This document shows, in pieces, positions 59,095 through 64,000 of a DNA stretch of 64,000 nucleotides; positions within the stretch are counted from its first letter, which is position 1, and each line of letters begins with the position of its first letter. The stretch comes from Candidatus Limiplasma pullicola (GTDB lineage Bacteria > Bacillota > Clostridia > Christensenellales > Aristaeellaceae). The notes beneath the pieces are model-generated. The model searched no databases. It worked only from the letters and a program-made list of their open reading frames with translations, and was not told where the DNA came from. The stretch lies in assembly GCA_018710985.1 (NCBI GenBank), contig DVIV01000050.1, forward strand, positions 1 through 64,000. The letters run 5' to 3'. A program made the translations under genes and the position numbers.

Positions 59095-60129
59095 ATGAAA
59101 AAGTGGTTGGTTCTTCTGCTTTCCCTGGCTCTGCTTCTGCCCCTTGCCGCTTCGGCGCAGGAGGTCGTCAACGTCTACAACTGGGAGGACTATATCGACG
59201 AGGCCGTCCTGGACCAGTTTGAGGAGGAAACCGGCATCCACGTCAACTACATGCGCTTTACCACCAACGAGGACATGATGGTGTCCGTGCGCGCCAACCC
59301 CGGCGCCTACGACGTGATCTTCCCCTCCGAGTACTGCGTGGAGCGCCTCATCGCCGAGGACCTGCTGGCCGAGATCAACTATGACAACGTGCCCAACATG
59401 TCCTACACGCTGGAAAACCTGCTCAACCCCGACTACGACCCCAACAACGCGCACTCCGTGCCCTACATGTGGGGTACCGTGGGCATCCTCTACAACACCA
59501 CCATGGTGTCCGAGCCGGTCGATTCCTGGGGCATCCTGTGGGATACCGACTACATGAACAACGTCTTCATGCTTGACTCCATCCGCGATACCATGGGCGT
59601 CACCCTCAAGTACCTGGGCTACTCCATGAACACCCGTGATCCCGTGGCGCTGGAAGCCGCCAAGCAGAAACTCATCGAGCAGAAGCAGAGCGGCGTGGTC
59701 AAGGCCTATCAGGTGGATGAAACCAAGGACAAGATGGTTGCCGGCGAGGCCGCGCTGGCCGTGATGTGGTCCGGCGATGCGCAGTATGCCATCGACCTCA
59801 ACCCCGACCTGGCCTATGCCATCCCCAAGGAAGGCAGCAACGTGTGGGTGGACTGCATGGTGATCCCCAAGACCGCCAAGAACAAGGAGAACGCCGAGGC
59901 CTTCATCAACTTCCTCTGCCGCCCCGACATCGCGCAGAAGAACTGCGAAGCCATCTGGTACTCCACCCCCAACACCGAAGCCATTGAGCTCATGGGCGAG
60001 GAATACACCTCCAACACCACCATGAACCCTTCCGCCGAGGATGTGGCAAACTGCGAATATTTCCACGACATTCAGGACTTCATCGCCATCTACAACGCGC
60101 TGTGGCAGGAAGTCAAGAACGCCAAGTAA
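59095..60129 (+). CDS. potD: Spermidine/putrescine-binding protein (locus 2)
   Basis: A 344-residue binding protein with signal peptide ending 'LAASA-QEVV' and no lipobox Cys. Mature start 'VVNVYNWEDYIDEAVLDQFE' is a textbook PotD N-terminus, and 'YMWGTVGILYNTTMV' and 'GEAALAVMWSGDA' match the ligand pocket regions. Start ATG follows AGGAGG. It is 33 bases after potC and closed by a terminator. Confidence 0.94.
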   Translation: MKKWLVLLLSLALLLPLAASAQEVVNVYNWEDYIDEAVLDQFEEETGIHVNYMRFTTNEDMMVSVRANPGAYDVIFPSEYCVERLIAEDLLAEINYDNVPNMSYTLENLLNPDYDPNNAHSVPYMWGTVGILYNTTMVSEPVDSWGILWDTDYMNNVFMLDSIRDTMGVTLKYLGYSMNTRDPVALEAAKQKLIEQKQSGVVKAYQVDETKDKMVAGEAALAVMWSGDAQYAIDLNPDLAYAIPKEGSNVWVDCMVIPKTAKNKENAEAFINFLCRPDIAQKNCEAIWYSTPNTEAIELMGEEYTSNTTMNPSAEDVANCEYFHDIQDFIAIYNALWQEVKNAK

Positions 60130-60148
60130 AACACGCACTAGGCTTTAG

Positions 60149-60190
60149 AAAAGGCCCGACGCGCCGGATTTGACGGTGCGCCGGGCTTTT
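60149..60190 (+). terminator. Terminator of the second polyamine operon
   Basis: AAAAGGCCCG...CGCGCCG / CGGTGCGC...CGGGCTTTT stem-loop with terminal TTTT, 20 bases after potD. Confidence 0.85.
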
Positions 60191-60210
60191 GGGCATGGGA
60201 GGGATGGTCT

Positions 60211-61071
60211 ATGCGGGAAAGCATTCATAACACCGCAAACGGCAAAATTCATTTCTGGCTTTCCGAAAGCATCAGCAGCAATCGCTTAACGCTGGTGTTT
60301 CTGCCGGGGCTGACAGCCGATCACAGGCTGTTTGAGAGGCAGACCGCGCAGTTTGAAAACAGGTACAACGTGCTTGTGTGGGATGCGCCGGGCCATGCCG
60401 CCTCCTGGCCGTTTGCGCTTTCCTTCAGCCTGATGGATGAGGCGCGCTGGCTGGAGGAAATTCTCCGTGCGCAAGGCATCGAATACCCCGTCCTCGTCGG
60501 CCAGTCCATGGGCGGATACGTAGGGCAAGCCTATTGCGAGCTGTATCCCGACAGAATCAAGGGCTTTGTGGCCATCGACTCCGCCCCGCTGCAAAGGAGC
60601 TATACCACCGGCTCGGAGATCTGGCTTCTGAAAAGAATGGAGCCGCTCTACCGGATCATCCCGTGGAAACTTCTGCTTCGATGGGGAACGGCAGGTGTCG
60701 CCGCAACCGAATACGGACGCAGGCTGATGAGCGACATGATGCGGACCTATGACGGACATCAGGAACGGTACGCAAGCCTGGCCGGGCATGGATACCGCAT
60801 GCTGGCCGAAGCGATGGAAGCCAACCTTGGATACCGCATTCCCTGTCCGGCGCTGCTGATCTGCGGGGAAAAGGACCGGGCCGGTTCATGCGTGCGCTAC
60901 AACCGCGCCTGGCACCGAAAGGCGGGCATCCCGCTGGCGTGGGTTCCCCATGCAGGCCATAACGCAAACACCGACGCGCCCGAGGCCGTCAACAGCCTGC
61001 TTGAGCGCTTTATCGGCGAATTGCCGCAGCCGGGAGCCTTTACATCAGCCCCCGGAAGCCCTTGCCGATAA
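60211..61071 (+). CDS. Alpha/beta hydrolase
   Basis: A 286-residue hydrolase with oxyanion region 'VFLPGLTADHRLFE', nucleophile Ser in 'LVGQSMGGYVGQAYCE' (near residue 98), acid probably in 'LICGEKDRAGS', and His in 'PHAGHNANTD' near 249. Substrate unknown; the pattern is that of lactonase/esterase-type enzymes. Start ATG follows GGGAGGGA. The 3' end overlaps the convergent YitT gene by 32 bases. Confidence 0.82.
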   Translation: MRESIHNTANGKIHFWLSESISSNRLTLVFLPGLTADHRLFERQTAQFENRYNVLVWDAPGHAASWPFALSFSLMDEARWLEEILRAQGIEYPVLVGQSMGGYVGQAYCELYPDRIKGFVAIDSAPLQRSYTTGSEIWLLKRMEPLYRIIPWKLLLRWGTAGVAATEYGRRLMSDMMRTYDGHQERYASLAGHGYRMLAEAMEANLGYRIPCPALLICGEKDRAGSCVRYNRAWHRKAGIPLAWVPHAGHNANTDAPEAVNSLLERFIGELPQPGAFTSAPGSPCR

Positions 61072-61903
61072 TCTCGGTGGAGTTGGTGATGAGCACAAAG
61101 CTGTGCGGATCAATCTCGCGCGTATACTGGCGCAGCTTAATGGCCTGGTAGCGATTTACCACCGTCAGGATGACGGTTTTGTGCTCATGCGTAAAGGCAC
61201 CCTCGCCATGCAGCTCGGTTGCGCCGCGTCCCAGCACCGTCACGATGAAATGCACGATTTCTGATGGTTTTTCGGTGATGATCTGGAAGCATTTGTGCAC
61301 CTTGATGTTTTCCAGCACCATGTCCACGATCACGGATTTGAGCACCAGGCCCAAAATGCTGAACAAGCCGGTTTCCATGCCAAAGGCTACGCAGGCCATG
61401 ACGGTAATCAAAAAGTCAACGCACATCAGGCAGTTTCCGATGTTGACGTTGGTATGCCGCCTGAGGATCATGGCCACGATATCGGTTCCGCCGCTGGAAG
61501 CCTGAATATTGAAGAGAATCGCGCTGCCCACCGCTGGCAGCGCCACGGCAAAAACCAGTTCCAGCAGAGGCTGGCTGGTCATGGGCGCATCCATGGGAAC
61601 AATGAATTCAAGACCCCATGTGACGCAGGACAGCAGCAGGCTGGCATACGCCGTGCGAAATCCGAAGGACCGGCCAAACACCGCAAACCCAAGCGCCAGC
61701 AGCAGCATATTGATGATGAACACAAACGCGCCCGCCGACAAATTCGGTGCGTAATGCGCCAGTATAATGGAAATGCCGCTGACGCCGCCGGTGGAGAAAT
61801 TGTTGGGGAATTTGAAGAAGTACACGCCCAGCGCAATCAGCAGCGTACCAACGGTCAGCATGGCATAGTCCTTCACGGTCTGCATACGGGAATCGCTCGA
61901 CAT
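61040..61903 (-). CDS. YitT family membrane protein with DUF2179 domain
   Basis: A 287-residue protein: five to six membrane helices in the first 195 residues ('FFKFPNNFSTGGVSGISIIL' is the family start) and a C-terminal DUF2179 domain ('VTVLGRGATELHGEGAFTHE', 'IDPHSFVLITNSTEIIGKGF'). Function unknown. The ATG at 61903 is 11 bases after AGGAGG; an ATG at 61939 lacks a site. Confidence 0.88.
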   Translation of the reverse strand: MSSDSRMQTVKDYAMLTVGTLLIALGVYFFKFPNNFSTGGVSGISIILAHYAPNLSAGAFVFIINMLLLALGFAVFGRSFGFRTAYASLLLSCVTWGLEFIVPMDAPMTSQPLLELVFAVALPAVGSAILFNIQASSGGTDIVAMILRRHTNVNIGNCLMCVDFLITVMACVAFGMETGLFSILGLVLKSVIVDMVLENIKVHKCFQIITEKPSEIVHFIVTVLGRGATELHGEGAFTHEHKTVILTVVNRYQAIKLRQYTREIDPHSFVLITNSTEIIGKGFRGLM

Positions 61904-61952
61904 GGTTTTGTGCGCCTCCTGAGGCATTTGTGGTTTCACAGGCGTTATTTTA

Positions 61953-61961
61953 TGCTATCAT
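61953..61961 (+). promoter_or_regulatory. Extended -10 element of the ZIP transporter gene
   Basis: TGCTATCAT: TGn extended -10 followed by TATCAT; the -35 region is weak (TTTCAC at 61934-61939). Confidence 0.5.
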
Positions 61962-61967
61962 ATAAAG

Positions 61968-61990
61968 AAATGCAATCCCCTATTGCATTT
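61968..61990. promoter_or_regulatory. Inverted repeat at the ZIP gene transcription start
   Basis: AAATGCAAT - CCCCT - ATTGCATTT, perfect 9-base arms, placed where transcription should start and just before AAGGAGG. A metalloregulator operator (Fur/Zur/MntR class) is plausible but the sequence is not a textbook match. Confidence 0.6.
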
Positions 61991-62008
61991 TAAGGAGGTT
62001 TTTTACAG

Positions 62009-62794
62009 ATGTCCCCTGTGTCTCTGGCTTTTCTGGGCACGATGTTCACCTTTCTGGCCACTGCGCTGGGAGCCGCCACGGTTTTCTTATTCAAAAAGGA
62101 TATTCCGCACGGCATGCAGCGGGCCTTTCTGGGCTTCGCCGCCGGCGTGATGATCGCCGCTTCGGTGTGGTCGCTGCTGATTCCAGCCATGGAAATGGCG
62201 GAAAATGCGGGTTCGCCTGCCTGGATTCCCACAGCTGGCGGCTTCGTGCTGGGCGCAGCGTTTCTGCTCGTGCTGGACCGTCTGCTCCCCCACCTGCATC
62301 CCGGAAGCAGCGAGCCGGAGGGAATGAAAAGCTCTCTGGCGCGTACCACCATGTTGGTGCTGGCGGTTACACTGCACAACGTCCCCGAAGGGCTGGCGGT
62401 GGGCCTGGCTTTCGGGCTGGCGGGCGAAAGCAGCGCCATGTCCCTTTCCGGCGCGTTGGCGCTTTCTCTGGGCATGGCGCTGCAAAACTTCCCCGAAGGC
62501 GCCGCGATTTCCCTCCCTTTGAAAAAAGAGGGCCTGAGCAACACGCGCAGCTTTGTCTACGGGGCGCTTAGCGGCATTGTCGAGCCCATTGCGGGCGTGC
62601 TGGGCGTGCTGGCCGCGGGCGCTGTGACCGGCATCATGCCGTGGCTTTTGGCCTTTGCCGCAGGTGCGATGATCTACGTGGTGGTGGAAGAACTGATCCC
62701 TGAAGCCAATCTGGGCGAGCACAGCCATACCGGGACGTTAAGCGTGATGCTGGGCTTTCTTGTGATGATGGTGCTGGATGTGGCTCTGGGCTAA
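62009..62794 (+). CDS. ZIP family divalent metal transporter (GufA/ZupT type)
   Basis: A 261-residue transporter with eight predicted helices. The metal-site helices carry 'LHNVPEGLAVGLAFG' (TM4) and 'LQNFPEGAAISLPL' (TM5), the classical HNxPEG and QNxPEG motifs. It would import zinc or another divalent ion; specificity cannot be read from sequence. Start ATG follows AAGGAGG. Confidence 0.92.
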   Translation: MSPVSLAFLGTMFTFLATALGAATVFLFKKDIPHGMQRAFLGFAAGVMIAASVWSLLIPAMEMAENAGSPAWIPTAGGFVLGAAFLLVLDRLLPHLHPGSSEPEGMKSSLARTTMLVLAVTLHNVPEGLAVGLAFGLAGESSAMSLSGALALSLGMALQNFPEGAAISLPLKKEGLSNTRSFVYGALSGIVEPIAGVLGVLAAGAVTGIMPWLLAFAAGAMIYVVVEELIPEANLGEHSHTGTLSVMLGFLVMMVLDVALG

Positions 62795-62797
62795 ATA

Positions 62798-63532
62798 TCA
62801 GATGGAAAACTCTACCTTCACCACCCGCCCCAGGAAGCTTACATCCGGCAGGGAACAGGTTTCCGCAGCGTATTCGCGGTCGTAGCTTTGCAGAAGCACG
62901 CTCAGCGCGTCGAGCTTCTTGACCTTGCGTAGATAGCGGTGCTGGTTATGCTCTACCAGCATCACCGCCCCGTCGATGGGACTGCCGGAAGGAACGATCA
63001 GGCACAGGTCGTCGCGCAGGATGCGAAAGCCGCGCATGCTGTCATCCGGAGCCACGAGATAAAAGACCTTGTCCGGTGCGGCTCCCTCGATGCGGCCGTC
63101 CATCACGGGTAGCAGGCGATGATCCACCTCTTTGAGCACGGCGTTGTACACCGGCACACGCTTGAGTACGCTGGTCAGCGCATCCAGCCATACGCCGCCG
63201 GATACCGGCTTGTCGCTCTGATAGACGGCTTCGCTCTCGGCAGGTTTCTCCGCCTGGCGCTGCTGCTGCGCCGGCCGGGGCGCGGGCTTGGGCGCGACGG
63301 TTTCCAGATCAACCGTCGCGGCGATGTCGTCTAGGGAAAAGCCTTCCTCGTTATGTTCCTTCAATCCGATTTTTTTAAGGATGCGCCGCGCCTGATCGTC
63401 GGCGATGATGCGCCGGCCTTCCTCCACATCCTTGAGATACCCCTCGCTGACGCCGCCGATTTTGGCGACCTGCTTCAGCGTCATGTTTCTGCGCAGGCGT
63501 TCGGTGCGCAGCAAATCTCCCAAACGGCTCAT
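62798..63532 (-). CDS. LexA-like XRE-S24 transcription regulator
   Basis: A 244-residue regulator. The N-terminal XRE helix-turn-helix is at residues 3-58 ('NMTLKQVAKIGGVSEGYLKD'). A Pro/Gln-rich linker (about 80-105) leads to a C-terminal S24-like domain with candidate catalytic Ser165 ('APDDSMRGFRI') and Lys203 ('RYLRKVKKL'), the dyad of LexA/CI self-cleaving repressors. It may respond to damage or act as a non-cleaved regulator. ATG at 63532 follows AAAGGAG; upstream frame runs through the promoter. It is divergent from the aminopeptidase gene. Confidence 0.78.
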   Translation of the reverse strand: MSRLGDLLRTERLRRNMTLKQVAKIGGVSEGYLKDVEEGRRIIADDQARRILKKIGLKEHNEEGFSLDDIAATVDLETVAPKPAPRPAQQQRQAEKPAESEAVYQSDKPVSGGVWLDALTSVLKRVPVYNAVLKEVDHRLLPVMDGRIEGAAPDKVFYLVAPDDSMRGFRILRDDLCLIVPSGSPIDGAVMLVEHNQHRYLRKVKKLDALSVLLQSYDREYAAETCSLPDVSFLGRVVKVEFSI

Positions 63533-63577
63533 AGACCAGATGCTCCTTTCCGTCCGGCATCCATTATAGCACGGCAT

Positions 63578-63605
63578 GCGGCGTTTGAACAGAATCAAAC
63601 GCCGC
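63578..63605. promoter_or_regulatory. 28-nt inverted repeat between the XRE-S24 and aminopeptidase genes
   Basis: GCGGCGTTTGA - ACAGAA - TCAAACGCCGC, perfect 11-base arms. It overlaps the -35 region of the minus-strand gene (TATAAT at 63568-63563) and lies 11 bases upstream of the plus-strand -35. No plus-strand gene ends here, so an operator is more likely than a terminator, although TTTTCTTCTT follows. Confidence 0.6.
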
Positions 63606-63616
63606 TTTTCTTCTTC

Positions 63617-63645
63617 TTGAAAGGTCTGTCGGTCCGCCGTATAAT
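63617..63645 (+). promoter_or_regulatory. Promoter of the aminopeptidase gene
   Basis: TTGAAA (63617-63622), 17-base spacer, TATAAT (63640-63645). Confidence 0.8.
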
Positions 63646-63679
63646 AGAGAAAGATCAAGCCAAATGGGAGGATTCAGCC

Positions 63680-64000
63680 ATGTACGATTTACGGATGAGC
63701 CGGGGCGCATCCACGGTTGTGAATACATGTGCAGGCGTTCAGCCGGGAGAGCAGGCGCTTATCATCGCGGAGCATTCCAAAACGGGCATTGCGGAGAGCC
63801 TGGCCGCCGCCGTATATGCCGCGGGGGCTGAGGCGACCATCGTGCTGATGACCCCGCGCGAACTGGACGGACAGGAGCCGCCCGCTGCCATCGCAGCAGC
63901 CATGCGCGCCTCGGATGTGTTCCTCTGTGCGGTCAGCCGCTCCATCACCCATACGCACGCGGTAAAGGAGGCAACGGCAGCGGGAGCCCGTGGGCTGGTG
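63680..64000 (+). CDS. Aminopeptidase (leucyl aminopeptidase/M29-like), 5' part
   Basis: Only the first 107 residues lie in the window; the frame is open at the right edge. 'VVNTCAGVQPGEQALIIAEH', 'AAGAEATIVLMTPRELDGQ' and 'DVFLCAVSRSITHTHAVKEA' match the N-terminal domain of the leucyl aminopeptidase (M29-like) family common in Clostridia. The metal ligands would lie in the missing part. Start ATG follows GGGAGG. Confidence 0.72.
   Translation, partial: MYDLRMSRGASTVVNTCAGVQPGEQALIIAEHSKTGIAESLAAAVYAAGAEATIVLMTPRELDGQEPPAAIAAAMRASDVFLCAVSRSITHTHAVKEATAAGARGLV

Noticed and set aside
1..64000. CRISPR arrays, insertion sequences, rRNA, prophage
   Set aside because: No short regularly spaced repeats, transposases, rRNA segments or phage structural genes were seen; the leucine-rich repeats at 1-1925 and coiled-coil repeats at 41600-42000 are protein repeats.

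Overview
The window looks like the chromosome of a GC-rich, anaerobic, spore-forming clostridium. Evidence: Firmicute-type ribosome binding sites (AGGAGG-like) and many ATGA start/stop overlaps; yabP, yabQ, a SpoIID-domain protein and a divIC-like gene; a tlyA-nadK-argR-recN block; an Rnf complex; LexA with a Bacillus/Clostridium-type SOS box; and polyamine ABC transporters. A Christensenellales-like member of Clostridia is my best guess from general appearance, not a firm identification. I see no insertion sequence, prophage, CRISPR array, rRNA or replication origin. The window is almost fully coding and no gene-free stretch exceeds 300 bases; the largest gaps (5931-6121, 6306-6501, 10804-11039, 46334-46567, 53155-53371, 55022-55319, 55397-55661) hold tRNAs, promoters, terminators or hairpins where noted.

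Layout, 1-13 kb: a truncated BspA-type leucine-rich-repeat surface protein, a degenerate receiver protein, and a three-gene signalling operon (7TM protein, histidine kinase, LuxR-type regulator), all on minus. Next come tRNA-Ala with a tRNA-like remnant, a CoA-disulfide-reductase/rhodanese fusion, MgtC, LexA with its operator, a XerS-like recombinase with a dif-like inverted repeat upstream, rnhA and proC.

12-32.5 kb, all minus: rnfCDEAB, with no rnfG in the place where it normally lies; dxs-tlyA, then nadK-argR-recN behind a promoter overlapped by two ARG boxes; ddl, a membrane-anchored MurF-like ligase and an alpha/beta hydrolase; GNAT and 1-phosphofructokinase genes; an EF-G paralogue; and a yabP-yabQ-divIC-ppx block.

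32.6-40.6 kb: bioY behind a promoter overlapped by a 41-nt palindrome, degV, traX-like, then an arsR-like repressor leading potABCD and nagA. 40.6-46.3 kb, minus: a non-flagellar MotA/MotB-like (ZorA/ZorB-like) ion-channel pair with an associated membrane protein, preceded by a DUF4230-like protein, a 62-residue membrane protein and a SpoIID-domain protein. 46.5-49 kb: feoAB.

49-55 kb: an ECF sigma factor, a membrane-anchored anti-sigma-like protein and two tandem solute-binding-protein paralogues without a permease, then two uncharacterised envelope proteins. 55.3-64 kb: tRNA-Pro; a second polyamine operon led by an XRE-cupin regulator; a hydrolase, a YitT protein and a ZIP metal transporter with an inverted repeat at its predicted transcription start; a LexA-like XRE-S24 regulator divergent from an aminopeptidase gene that runs off the right edge, with a 28-nt inverted repeat between them.

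The main themes are polyamine uptake under two different local regulators, ion-motive energy conservation (Rnf), envelope and spore functions, and local autoregulation: many transcription units carry a visible palindrome at the promoter.
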